The notes under the pieces are model-generated. The model saw nothing but the letters and a program-made list of their open reading frames with translations. It was not told the origin of the DNA and searched no databases. A stretch of 64,000 nt of DNA from Dasypus novemcinctus. Its lineage: Eukaryota > Chordata > Mammalia > Cingulata > Dasypodidae. The stretch lies in the NCBI RefSeq assembly GCF_030445035.2, contig NC_080701.1, forward strand, positions 11,126,739 to 11,190,738. The letters are read 5' to 3'. Made by a program: the position numbers and the translations under genes. Positions within the stretch are counted from its first letter, which is position 1. Every line of letters starts with the position of its first letter. Positions 22,321 through 34,954 of the stretch are shown here, piece after piece.

Positions 22321-25064
22321 ATTTTATGTGTTCTATAGATTTTATTCAATGTGTATGTATAACTTTTTAATACTCAGCATATAGGGAGCGAAAAGTTATA
22401 GGCAAATTTAGGATTCAGCAAAGCAGGTGAGGGAACTTCTTTAAATATGGATTTTTTTTAAATCAAAGATTTTCAGTTACATATATATATATAATTCTAT
22501 TCTCCACACATGTGAGTATAAAATAACACTGCAGGTTAATTGTGTGCTTTTCTTCTAGAACACCCAAAAAATGAAACTTATTTCCCTATCAGTCCTTCTC
22601 TACCAAGTCAACACAGAAGAAAGCTGGAAATTAACACTATCGGAAAGTTAGAATTCTTGCTATTATTTGACGGTTTTGTGCTCAAATAAAAACCTTCCTC
22701 TTATTTTACATTTGAATGCCAGATGCTAGAGTTTGAATTTTTCCTTTCTATAAATGAATCCTTCAGGGAAAATGAATTTGGCACCGGCTGTTCGGTCAAG
22801 ATCTAATGTTAGGAGCTTTTTAAACAGAATCCCAAGGGACTTATTTGTCCGCTTTGTATATGATAGCACTTAGGAACAAACTATCTGAGTTCTTAAAAAA
22901 ATGTTACATATACATCTGAGAGTCAAATATAGATTTATGGATTTACAATGGTATTTCAGAATCCCTACCCAAGTTTTAAAGAGACAGACATTTCCTCAAT
23001 AACCCTAAAAGGATCCAGTAGCAAAAGTGTTGATTTCTGGCGATTAAAAAGCTTTCTGTCCTTATGCTGAAGTGTGTTTTGATGACGGGACTCCAGCTGT
23101 GCCACAGAAACCCTCTCCGGGGAGTAGCCGGAGGACACTGGCCTCTTGTTCTGTTCAGAATTGACACCGTTTTACGGAATGATGGCTAATTGGACTCGCC
23201 TCTGAGGCTGGGCTGCAACAAGCAAATATCCTGTTTATATCCACAAACCAGTTGGAGGTCAAGTAGGTGACGAGGTTAATAGTTACTAAGATTTGCTCTG
23301 GCCGTGGATGAACAGACACGAGCCTTAACTGAAGATTGCTTGGAACCGAATGAGCAAGTTTTCCTTCAGTCTTTCCCCCACTGATCAGCTAAATATGACA
23401 ATTGTGAACTGCCAGCACTTGGAGCAATAAGGAACAGGGGTTGTGAGCAGTGGTCTGTCACTAGAACTGGATTTTAATTTTTCCTCCCTCACATTCTGGG
23501 TTCCTGAGACCTGCAGATTTACCCTCACACATGGACACACACAGGTGTGCATACCTGTGCATATGTATAATAGTTTTTGAGGGGCCGTAGTCGTACACTA
23601 AAGACTGAGTCAAGAAAATCCCACCTTCTCTTTGGAAACAAACCTAACCCAAGGACTCAAGACCCTTGCTCTCCATAAACTCAGTTGCTTCATCTTCCTT
23701 CTTATATTTGGCGAGAGAGAAAATTCCATGGTGAAACACCTTCAAGCCTGGAGCCTGGGACTTCCTGCAGAGGGGGATTGTAGACTTGACTTTCTTTTCT
23801 GAGAAAGGCTTTGAAGCAGGAGTTTGCAAAATGTGTTCCATGGATGATCAGTCATTCCCTGTGGTCTTCCGGTGAAGGCTGCTGTGGCCCCTTAGAGATG
23901 CCGGTTGCATGAACTCTTACTTGCAGGATCCAGGTACACGCGAAAGTGTGCATGCTGCCAATTACAGAAGTTATGCATGGCATACATTTGTGGCATTGCC
24001 TTTGAATTTGATTGTAGGATGATGTTTCATGTGTCAATAGTATTATTTTTGGCAGTAGTAATACTAGTTACATCTGCATGCAACTGGCAGATGAACCAAT
24101 TGAAAAGTAGATGAGATGTGGTTTATGATTTCACAGTCTCTTCCTTTTTTCAAGGTCCTTCGCATCGTTTACTTCTTCTTTTTGGTTTGGAAACTTATTT
24201 ATTCCACATGAGGTCAAATTTCAACTTGGGCAATTGTGCATTTTCAGAACCGACACCCATGACCTGTATCTTGGTCACGTACTCGATAGGATTGGGTCAT
24301 CTAGAACTCAAAAACTTCTATAGCCTTGTGGTGACCGAGAAAATAGCATTTTGCGGTATGTTAGGGTTGTGTCATTTCCAACAGTGAGCATGGAGGAATG
24401 CTGCTGGTGAATAAAAACTCAAGTTCCATGATGATGCCCTGCTCCTTCTAAAGATCACTAATAGCATCTGTTCTTTGAAATCCTTCATGGAGAAACTGAA
24501 TGGCTAATACAAGTTTCCTGGAACCCAATCCTTCTGAGAGTAAATCTGGATGCCTATCCACAGGGGTCAAGAAAATACCACGTCATCATAGAAAGCAAAG
24601 CGCACATTTAGGGAAACAGAAGTTTATTAAGCTTCCCAGAAAGCTTTATCGATCAGAAAGCAGTTGTTGCATGTAGAGTATCTATATAAAAAGACCAAAA
24701 CTATAAAATGAAAAGGCACCACACCCATAAAAATGGTTTTAGTAAAGTAGCTTAAGAGTTAAAAACAAGTAATTTTGTCAAAGAAAGGGATAGATGTGCA
24801 TTTTAATGTGTTTAAAATGTGTTATCGAGAGTTCAAATGCAGAAAAATCTTCTTTTTATTTTTATTAGTATTCCACATACCATCAGCTAACCTCAATACT
24901 TATCAATAATTTAATAATAATAATAATAGCAATTCCTAGCAGTTCAAAAGTTTTGCTGGTGAATATTACCAACAGAAGACATGGTGTACACTGAAGAAAA
25001 TGGAAAAACTAGCTGGTATATTTCTTGACATGCTTCAATTCCTTTTTTTTTTTAATTCTTAAAT
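22321..25064. other. Mostly unique, A/T-rich sequence
   Basis: A short TA run (22479-22494) and an ATA/ATAATA run (24909-24929) are the only simple repeats. No coding region is recognised. Confidence 0.4.
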
Positions 25065-25350
25065 TTTTATCTTTTTTTTAAAAAAAGATACATAGATCAC
25101 AAAATAATGTTACATTAAAAAAATATGAGGTTCCCATATACCCCATACCCTGCCCTACCCCACTCTCACATCAACAACCTCTTTCATCATTGTGGCACAT
25201 TCACTGCATTTGGTGAATACATTTTGGAGCATTGCTGCCCCGCATGGATTATAGTTTACATTGTAGTTTACACTCTCCCCCAGTCCATTCAGTGGGTTAT
25301 GGCAGGATATATAATGTCCTGCATCTGTCCCTGCGATATCTAGAACAATG
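25065..25350 (-). repeat. L1 3' UTR, 5'-truncated (antisense)
   Basis: A T/A-rich start is followed by aggttcccatatacccca, ttcatcattgtggcacattc and attatagtttacattgtagt, typical of the antisense end of younger xenarthran L1s. It ends near 25350. Confidence 0.6.
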
Positions 25351-26149
25351 GCCTATTCCATGATCGACATGGAGGACTGTGGAGTGTGACAAAGAATCCA
25401 GGCAACCTGTAGCATCCCCTCAAGGCAGAGCGGACCCCGCCTTCACTCTCAGTGCTGACTTGGGCAATGCTCCAGAAGCCTGACTCCAAGAGCTGGGTCC
25501 TCTCTTGGCAATTGCTATGAGCTCACACTTTGCAGTCGTGAGCCTCTTTGATGGGGCCGAGCCCCTCCCAACCACCTGCCTTACCTGTTTGCTCTGACAC
25601 GGGGAGACAGCTTGGCGCTGCGCCTTCTCACTCTCTGCCCAGTGTTTTGATGGATGATGAGCTTCCAGCTACCCACCGGCTAAGAACAGGGCCACACCTC
25701 CTGTTCTCCTCGCTCCGTGTGCTGGTGGGGGAAACATAAATGTGCTTCTCTTTATTTGGTCTGTTTTACAATGTGATTTCCTGCTGGGCTCCAATGCTTG
25801 GGGGATTACTAGTTATCTCATCTCAAACAGGACCGGCCTTTCTCCGACTTGAACAAGGGCGCTCTGTCTGAAGGCAGGGATCCCTGAGGCGCTCTGCTAA
25901 ATGTAAAGGCTTGACCAAAGAGCAAGGTTAGGGCGAGTTTCCTGTTTCAGAAACTCATCATTCCCTTGTATGGCTGGTGGGCCTCGTGTATACGGATTAT
26001 GGAGGAGGAAGGTACCTGGAAGGAGGTGGAGTGGGGGAGCGGCGGGCAGGAGGTAGGAAGGACCCAAAGATAATTCCCAGGTTAAAAGTCATCACGCCAC
26101 AATGGGAGGAGAACAGGCCTTGGGGCCAGCGAGGTGTGGTTTGAGTCCC

Positions 26150-26335
26150 ATCTTTTTTATTGATTGGTGGAGCAGCAAGTGATTTTGAGAAAGTGAATTC
26201 ACCTCGCTGAGCTTTCCCTTCACAATCTGGAAGAAGAGGATAAGAAAACCTTCTGCTTAGGATTGCTGTGAAGGTTGAATGAGATGCTGAATGAAAGCAT
26301 GTGACACTCTATAGGTGTTCAGTAACTGGTACCTC
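26150..26335 (+). repeat. MIR-like fragment
   Basis: The stretch includes ctgagctttcccttcacaat and gaagaggataagaaaacc and ends with a tggtacctcg-type segment. This is the MIR 3' half order. Confidence 0.5.
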
Positions 26336-26479
26336 GTTTGAATCTTCCCGACACAGTGAGCAGCACTGGCTTTGCAGCTGCAGTGGCTGTGGCCATGGTC
26401 TGCCCCAATGATGAAACAGAGGAGTTTACAATAGAACTTACTGTGTTCAAGTGGCACCTCCTGGCACAGGCACAGGTAG

Positions 26480-26670
26480 AAGGTTGCTAACCCAGCTCGG
26501 TGACTCTGGGCAAGGTTCTTAGCCCTACTGGACCCATGAAAGAAATATCAATTGATTACTTACTATCTCCAGGACATTGGGTGGTAATATGGAAATCACA
26601 ATTCCCCACAGGGTGGACCTGAGGATCAAAGGAGATCAGGTCTGTGGAAGTATTTGGTATACTCTAAGCG
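26480..26670 (+). repeat. MIR-like fragment
   Basis: It contains gtgactctgggcaaggttct and agccctactggacc, typical of the MIR core. It is diverged. Confidence 0.5.
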
Positions 26671-27609
26671 CTATCCAAATGTGCTGCTGCGGACTGAGGT
26701 ATTAGAGGAAGAATGTTTACTCTGTACCATTCATGAGGTCAAATTCAAGCTCCCCATTCCAGAGCTTTCAGCGGAGAGCAAACACACTCTGCTTGGCTTT
26801 AGTATCGAAGGAAAAGCAAACAGTACCTCTGCAGTTGCTTTGATTCCTTTCTCCTCCCTTTAGTACTGGAGCTTCGAGGGCTCGGCTTCCTGCTGGGTTT
26901 AGAGAAGTGTTGGATTACATGCCCTGCCCTGGCTGTCAGGACCTCGGAGGATGGGGCCAGAGTGAGGACACTTGGTTTTAATCAAGAATTTGGCCCCCTC
27001 GGGCCCCAAGCCAGGGCCAAGCACCCCAGAGTCAAAGTCCTCCTCTCCTCTGGGGATAACCGTGGAGAAGCACATGTGACAGCACCTGGACACCATTGTG
27101 CTGGACCATGGAAGGTGTTACGAGGAGGAGCAGGAGCAGTGAGGAACAGTGGCCTGGGGCTGACCTAGGGAGCTTGGCCCAGCAGTGGGAGGCTGATGGC
27201 AAACTTCAGCGCTGCTTTGAGAAGCATCTTAAAGGAATCCAAAGTCCTAGTTTTGTCCTTGAGATGTCTCTCTCTTCCCTGTATTGGGATAGTCCCATCT
27301 GACCACCTTGCTAGATCCTCTCCTCATTCTCTCCAGTCCAATCTGCCCACCCTAGATGCTGCCTTTGTGGTGGGAGTTAAGGATCTGCTTTCCAACCTCA
27401 GCCCCAAGCAACTCCATGCCCCGATGGCAGCTTCAGCTCTAACCCTGCTTCTCTGCTGGGAAGCCCCCTCTTTCTCATTCCCTACTCATGCCCTATCCTT
27501 CAGGAATCTTTCCACTTCCTGAAAGTTTTTGTGACAATTCAACCTCACAGCTCTTTCTCCCGCTGGCCACTAGTATAGGATTTATTTTCCATGCTACTCT
27601 TTGGCTCTT

Positions 27610-28262
27610 AATTATACTCCATTCCTTATCCATTCATTAACACTTGCGTGCCTTTGTCCTGGGCACATTGTTGGGTACTGCAGATGAACCAAACAAACGC
27701 AGCTTCTGCTTAGAAGGAATTTGCCATCAACTAAGTAGGGAGAGGGAGAGGGAGAAAAACAGAGAGAGTAAAAGAGGAAGGGAGGGAGGGAGAAAGAGAG
27801 GAAGGGATGGAAGAGAGAATGGCAGGCAGGCATGAAAGAAGGAAAAAAGAAAGGAGAGAAGAAAAGAAAAAAGAATACCAATAAAGAAGCAAATATATAA
27901 TTGTAAAAGTTCACTGAAGGAAATAAAAACAGGGTGAAGAGATAGAGTATAACAGCGTGAGCAGAGGCGTCACTGAGTATTTAAAACTGTACCTGGGACA
28001 GTTTCGGTGAACAGGCAATAAACGTGAGGAGGTGTGGAGTTGAATGTTGAAAACAGAAAGAAAAATATTCTAGGCAGGGGAACTTCTTAAAGTACGTGGA
28101 AGAGTTTTCCCTATTCAAGAACTGAAAAAAGAAAGTCAAAGTAACTAGACAAAACTTGGGGAGATGAGTGGAGTGGAAAGCATTGAGGCCAGAAAGGAAG
28201 GTGAGGGCAGGTACTTGTGAGCCATCATAGAGTGGGCTTTATTCTAGAAGCAATGACAGCCA
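27610..28262 (-). repeat. Ancient LINE-2 with an expanded purine tract
   Basis: L2-like antisense sequence begins with the degenerate attcattaacacttgcgtgc and resumes after the purine tract as aggcaggggaacttcttaa and ctttattctagaagcaatg. The purine-rich tract at 27735-27880 has grown inside it. Confidence 0.5.
27735..27880 (+). repeat. Purine-rich simple repeat (GA/GGAA)
   Basis: The stretch is almost only A and G, made of GGGA, GGAAG and GAGA units. It has homopurine character, so it could form unusual DNA structures. Confidence 0.85.
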
Positions 28263-28264
28263 TT

Positions 28265-30330
28265 GCAGAGGTTTTTAAAAAGATTTTAATAGCTTTCTTG
28301 AGGTTTAATTGACAGATAATAAACTGTACATACTTAAAATATATAATTTTATGTTTCAACATTATATATACCCATAAAACCATCACCATAATATACTGAA
28401 CATATTCATCATCTCCCATATTTCTATTAAGCTTCCTGCTTCTCCTACCCACTCTTTCCAAGCAACTACTGATCTGCAACACCATTATTTATTTTGGGAT
28501 TTCTAGATTTAACAATATATATAACACTATGTATTCTTTGTGTGGCTTCTCTCACGCAGCTTGTTTTGAGAGTCTTCAATATTTTAAACCCTTTTACTGC
28601 TGCGTAGTAATCTGTTGTCTGCTATACCACAGTTGGTTTATCCATTGATCTGTTGATGGACATTTTGGGTCATGTACACTTTTTGACTATTATGAGTAAT
28701 GCTGTTATGAACTTTTCCATGTAAGTTTTTGTGTGGGCATGTGCTTTCATTTCTTTTGCTAGATACCTAAGAATGGGGTTGCTGGGCCATATGGTAAATT
28801 TATGTTTAATCGTCTAAGAAATTGCCAGCACAGTTACAATCACATTGAAATACTGGTTCATACCCACTAGAATGGCTATAATAAAAGATACAGACTAACA
28901 AATGCTGGAGAGAATGTGGAAAAATGTTATTGACTTTTTTTTTTTACTATAGTCATTCTAGTGGGTATTAACTAGTATCCATTGTGGTTTTAATTTGCTT
29001 TTCCCTAAAGACTAATGATGTTAAGCATTTTTTTGTTTGCTCAATAGCCATTTGCATATATTTTCTTTATGAGGTATCTTTCAAATATTTCTCCCATTTT
29101 TCAATTAGTTGTTTATCTCATTGTGTTGTAAGAATTCTTTATCCATTCTGGATACAAGTCTTTTATCAGATAAATAATTTGCAAATATTTTCTTCCAGTC
29201 TGTGGCCTGTCTTTTCATTCACTTGACATGTCTTTTGAAGAGCAGACGTTCTAAATTTCATTGAAATACAATTTATCAGCATGTTCTTTTATGGATTGTG
29301 TTTTTTGTCATATCTAAAAAATCTTTATCTAATGCTATGTTTTACACGAAAAATCTTACGGTTTTAGGTTTTACATTTAGGCATGTGATCTATTTTGGGT
29401 TACCTTTTGTACATTTTGTGTGGTATGGATTGAAGTTGTTACTATCATTAATACATATGATGTCCAAGTTTTCTAGTAGGATTTCTTGAAAATTTATCCT
29501 TTCCTACTTCATTGCCTTTGCATATTCACCAAGAATCAATTGTTTGTATATATGTGGGGGGTTTTCTGACTGTTTCATCGAGCTATTTCCCCACATTCAT
29601 GCCAATACCATATTTTCTTGATTAAGGTAACTTTATAATATATTTTAAAATCAGTTAGGGTTAGTCCTCCAACTTTGTTCTTCATTTTCATTGTTTTGAC
29701 TATTGTAAAACCTTTGCATTTCCATATGAATTTTAGAACCAACTTGTTGCTTTTTCCAAAAAGACCCTGATGGAATATTCTTTAGGATTGTGCTGAATGG
29801 ATAGATCAACTGACATCTTAATAGTTACTAGGTTTCTAAACCTATAAAAACAGCTATATCTCTCTATTTATTTAGGTCTTCTTTAATTTCTTTCAGAATG
29901 TTTTATAGTTTTTCAGTGTACAGGTCTCTTCAAATCTTTTGCCAGATTTATCTCTATATGTTTCATATTTTTGATGCTATTATAATGGTATTTTTAAAAA
30001 TTTCTCTTTTCAGTTGTTTGTTGCTATTTCACAGAAATACAATTAATGTTTGTATTTTGATTATGAATCCTGAACCTAGCTAAATCCACTTATTAGTTCT
30101 AGCAGCTTTTCCCTCACATTTTCTGCAAAGATAATCATGTATCTGATTATAAAGTCAATTTCTTCTTTTCCAATCTGGATGCCCTTAATTGTTTTACTTG
30201 ATTTATTACTCTGACTAAACCAGGATAACATAACTCAGAAGTAGTGAGAGGTGACATTATCGTCTTCTTCCTGATCTTTGAGGGAATGCGTTCAGTCATT
30301 CATTACTAAGTGTGATGTTAGCTGTGTGTT
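28265..30330 (-). mobile_element. Old LINE-1 (ORF2 reverse transcriptase end and 3' UTR), decayed
   Basis: The plus strand is the antisense of an L1: a 3' UTR-like start (aatagctttcttgaggttta), then ttctttgtgtggcttctctc and gctgggccatatggtaaattt. Later parts correspond to the ORF2 C-terminal and RT regions (cattgaaatacaatttatca, ttaatttctttcagaatg, gtgagaggtgacattatcg). All frames are broken. A short inverted segment lies at about 28858-28935. Confidence 0.75.
28861..28967. repeat. Inverted repeat in the old L1
   Basis: The sequence tacccactagaatg (28861-28874) has its exact reverse complement at 28954-28967. The arms extend to about 20 bp with one mismatch, separated by about 80 bp. The left arm is L1 sense and its surroundings are antisense, so a short segment was inverted. 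Confidence 0.75.
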
Positions 30331-30740
30331 ATGGATTGAATTGCGTCCCCAGAAAGAAACGTTGAAGTCCTAACCCCCAGTCTTCCTACCAGGCAATGCT
30401 AATCCTATTTGAAAGTAGGATCTTTGAAGAGTTATTAGTTGAGGCCAGACTGAATTAGGGTGGGACTTAATTCAGCATGACTGGTGTTCTTATAAGGAAA
30501 GAAATTTGGAAGCAGACAGAGACACAGAAGTCGGCCATGTGATGGGGGCAGAAATTCCATCAGGCCACAGGCCAAAGAATGCCATGGATTATGAGCAAGT
30601 GACCACCAGAACCTTACAGATCCCAGAGGAAGCATGGCTGTGTCAATGTATTGATATAGACTGGGGAAAGAGCTGGATGGTATCACAGAACAGGCCGCCC
30701 TATTCACCTGGTTATTAAAATCTTCCTCTATGAAGTCACC
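30329..30740 (+). repeat. ERVL-MaLR LTR (MLT1-like), plus strand
   Basis: It begins tgtgttatggattgaattgc and continues with gttgaagtcctaacccccag, ggtgggacttaattcagcat and ttcttataaggaaagaaatt. This matches the sense order of MaLR LTRs. The 3' part is diverged. Confidence 0.7.
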
Positions 30741-30789
30741 CTGTGGTGAGCATCCACACCGGACACAAATATCCTCATGGTTTTGCCCC

Positions 30790-31440
30790 CTGAGAAAGGT
30801 CTATCCACATAACTCTCCCCCAGACTTCTTTGTCACCAATTTTTCAATTATGTTCCTTCCCAGTCACTGACCATCCAGCCCAACCATTGGCAACAGCCCA
30901 TGAATAGGTACAAATGCACCTCTGGCCTCTTCTCCTTCCAAGCATAATGAACAACCAGGTGCACTGATTGAAGTTCTGCCCATTGGGATCATTTCTCATT
31001 ACCACTGTTCTTCTGGGATGTCCCAGAAAGGGGTTGCAGTGCTGCAATCATCTTCTTACCAGTAGTAACTGCATATTGTGCAGAACAGTCTATAAACCAG
31101 ACCTGAGTTATTTCTTCCTCAGTCAGTTGATAGTGAACAAGTCCGCAAGACACCATAGTTGTGGACTGGGAAGGAGAAGGTAGTGTGGCAGGAGTGGGAG
31201 CCATGGGCATTTGGGTCACTTCCTCACGTAGCTTCTCGTGCTTTCAGGGCTCTATACCTATCTCGTATATACCATTTCCATGGTATGATAGAGTACTGCT
31301 GTGCATCCCCAACTTTAAGGCAAGGTGGGTCAGACAATCTTCATGAGGAGTAACTCAGTTCTCGTGGTAACTTGGTGGCTAATGGTTAAGCCTTTGGTCT
31401 CTACTAAGGCCCAGTTGCAGGTCAAAATCTGTTTCTCAAA
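30790..31440 (-). pseudogene. ERVL-type endogenous retrovirus pol fragment (RNase H region)
   Basis: Two minus-strand frames (30989-31219 and 30844-31047) together resemble the RNase H domain of class III (ERVL) endogenous retroviruses. This enzyme degrades RNA in the RNA/DNA hybrid. The recognisable stretches are VWFIDCSAQYAV, ALQPLSGTS and SWAVANGWAGWS. The frames are offset and the domain is broken, so it is inactive. The flanking LTRs (30329-30740 and 31915-32460) are on the other strand, so it may come from a different insertion. Confidence 0.7.
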
Positions 31441-31449
31441 AGGAAAGCA

Positions 31450-31853
31450 GGGAAGCAGATGTGGCTCAACTGATAGAGCTTCCACCTACCATATGGGAGG
31501 ACCTGGGTTTGATCCCTGGGGCCTCCTGGTGAAAAAGAAGAAGAGAAAGCACGCCCACACAGCAAGCCAGTGCCCTCATAGTAAGCCAATGCCTGCAAAT
31601 AAGTCACACAGCAAGATGACAATGCATCAAAAGAGAGACAAGGAGAGAGTCAAGGTGAAGCGCAACAGAAACCAGGAACTGAGGTAGTGCAATTACAGGG
31701 AACCTCTCCCCCCATCAGAGGTCTCCAGGATTGAATCCTGGTGAATCCTAGAGGAGAGAAAATGAGAAGAGAAGACAACACAGACAGCAAAAACAAGCAG
31801 GGTGGGAGGAGGGGAAGGGGGAAATAAATAAATAAATAAATAAATATATATTT
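31450..31853 (+). repeat. DAS-like SINE, variant subfamily (plus strand)
   Basis: The tRNA-like head (gggaagcagatgtggctcaa) is followed by a body different from the standard DAS copies, then a purine-rich stretch and an (AAAT)n tail at 31825-31850. The short segments aaaggaaag and aaaggagag flank it, a possible imperfect duplication. It looks like an older or dimeric subfamily. Confidence 0.75.
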
Positions 31854-31914
31854 AAAGGAGAGTAGTTATCTGCAGAGGCTGGCAGGGTTTTGCTCTGAAA
31901 TTCTAAGGGTCTGT

Positions 31915-32460
31915 GCTGCAACTCTCTTATCAGGGACTTGAAACTCTGTGTACCCCCAGAAAATCATGTTCTGTGGGTGTAATATATTATAAGTAGGACC
32001 TGTAGTTGAAGTTATTTCAGTTAAAGTGTGGCCCAGGGTGGACCTTAATCCTCTCCCTGGAGTCCTTTATAAAAGAATGCAATTCAGACAAAGAGAAAGA
32101 AAAGCCACAGAAGCAAGAAGCTGAAAGCAAGGAAACCCGCAAGAGAAGGAGAGACCAGGAGGTGCCACCCTGTGACAGAGGACCCAAGGATAGCCAGAGC
32201 CAGTCTATGGGAAGAAAGCACTGCCTTAATGATGCCTTGATTTGGACATTTTCATGGCCTCAAAGTGTAAGCTTGTAAGCTAATAAATTCCCATTGTTAA
32301 ACGCCAACCTAGGGGTGTGGATGTAGCTAAAGTGGTTGAGTGCCAGATGCCCACATAAGAGGTATGGGGTTCAATCCGTGAACCTGGTACTTCAAAATAA
32401 AAGCCAACCCATTTTATGGTATCTGCTTTGAGCGGCCCAGGAGACTAGAACAGGGCCTGC
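31915..32460 (+). repeat. MaLR/ERVL-type LTR, xenarthran subfamily, with a SINE insertion
   Basis: The LTR carries gtgtggcccagggtggacct, gatgccttgatttggacatt and aagctaataaattcccattg, which includes an AATAAA signal. It closely resembles the reverse-oriented LTR at 52500-53590. A SINE of about 73 bp is inserted at 32322-32395. Confidence 0.65.
32322..32395 (+). repeat. Short tRNA-derived SINE inside an LTR
   Basis: It runs from ggggtgtggatgtagctaaa to cctggtacttcaaaataaa. The sequence gccaacc occurs on both sides, a likely target duplication. Confidence 0.65.
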
Positions 32461-32887
32461 CAAAGGCTCCAGAGAGTGTCTCCATGTGCCGGGGACACTT
32501 CCAGCACTAGGCATCTGCTGGACCATGACCCAAGAGGCAGAGCAGCTAACACAGCTGCCTGGACCGGTTGCAGTCTGTTCTCATTCTGGTTTGCTCAAAA
32601 CCATATCTATAAAATGTAAATATTACAAGATTATAAAATAGGAATTGGCTCCTGCAACTGTGGGAATAGACAAGTCAAAATTCTCCAGGATAGGCCACAA
32701 GCTGAGAACTCTGATGGTTTTCATGGCTGAAGGGGAGACAGAAAATCTCTCTTCTGACCGCTGAAATCTTCACTTCTCCTCTTAAGGTCTTCTGCTGATT
32801 GACTCAGACTTTTGTCATTGTGGAAGGCAATCTCCCCAGTTGATTGTGGATGTAATCAGCCATCGAAGCAGTCAACTTACTAATGAT

Positions 32888-33582
<695 letters not shown>

Positions 33583-34332
33583 AATTACCCTCACAATAAC
33601 CATCAGGCCAGTGCTTGCTTGACCAAACAACTGGACGCCACAACCTGGTCAAGCTGACACACGAACTTAACCATCACACTGTCCAACTTCAAAGTAGATC
33701 ACTCTAGTACTAAAAAAAGTGTGCTCTCTGCTCAATTGATTTCTTAGAGCACAAGATGAGAGATTACTGTGGGGTCACCATGTCCATGGTGTTTCCAAAA
33801 CCAGTTTCCTTTCAGTCTCAGGTGTCCCCAGTTATCCAAGGCAGTTAGCAGGGTGAACTGGAAGGCTAAACTTGGAAAGGAACTTGGGTACCACGTGGCT
33901 CAATCAATGCCCTTGTTTAACGGAGGAAGAAAGAGGGGTCCAAGAAGATGGTGACTTCCCCATGGGTTCACAGCCTTTTTAAAGCACAGACTGCTGTTAA
34001 CTAAAGCTGCAGGACAAAGAGTGGGAAGCAAAGGCACCTTCTGGGCGATTCGCCAAGGAGAAATGGCGTCCTTGCCACCGGCTCTCCCATCTGGGTGCGC
34101 CGGAACCAGAGCTTGTGCATATGGCTTCTTGCGAATGTTGCACTGGACTCTCATTTTTGGTGGCCTGTCCTTGTGATTGTTCTTGGTACCCTCTTCAGGC
34201 ACACTGCAGGAGGCCCCACGTTTAGCGTAAGCTCGGGCCTAAATATAACCACTGCTATCGCCGGAGGCCACACACATGTCAGCCCCTCCGCGGTGTCTGC
34301 CAACCCCACCCAGGCCCCGGCACCCTCACTGC

Positions 34333-34950
34333 TGAAGCCGGCTAGTAAGACGGGGAATTAATAGATGGATCTGGAACCTGGCAGTGAGTCCACGCGGACA
34401 TCAGGAACTCCAAGATGGCTGCTGGAAGACCCTCACCCCCAGGATTCTGCCACCCAGAACAAAGACTTCTTCTGGGAGCCAGGAGAAGCCCCGGATGTTC
34501 CCTAGGGACTTATCATTGGGTCCTCACTAGGGGACTGATGGGTGGGATAATCAATCAAAACAGCCAACAGCTGGAGCCCCTCCCTTGCCATTAGCAAAGG
34601 GGCGGAATAACGAACAGTTTAAAAGCAGGGCACAGGCCTGAGCGCTCTTGTCCTGCTCTCCTGCCTCTGGACCCGTTCCTGCCCTCTGCACCGCTCTCGC
34701 CATTTTTCCTCTGCCAGGTGGCCAAGCAAGTAAACGTGGGGATTTATCATCTATAATGGGGAATTGTAGCTTGCAAATCTGCCCTCTATCCCTTTCACCC
34801 CCTTCCTCTCTACCTGGGACCTCTGCTCTGTTATTTTCTCCCATTTCTCGTCCCTCCCTACTTGAATAAATTACTGACCTAACTCACCCGGTGTGCTCTT
34901 GAAATTCATCTCTGCAGCACAGCCGAGGACCGAGGTAAAATCCGGTAACA
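34333..34950 (+). mobile_element. Solo LTR, ERV1-like (618 bp)
   Basis: It runs from TGAAGCCGG to GGTAACA, with ctgc (34329-34332) and ctgt (34951-34954) as a possible 4-bp duplication with one mismatch. A TATA-like tttaaaag lies near 34618 and AATAAA at 34865-34870. The end gaggtaaaatccggtaaca is typical of class I LTRs. Boundaries and class are inference. Confidence 0.5.
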
Positions 34951-34954
34951 CTGT

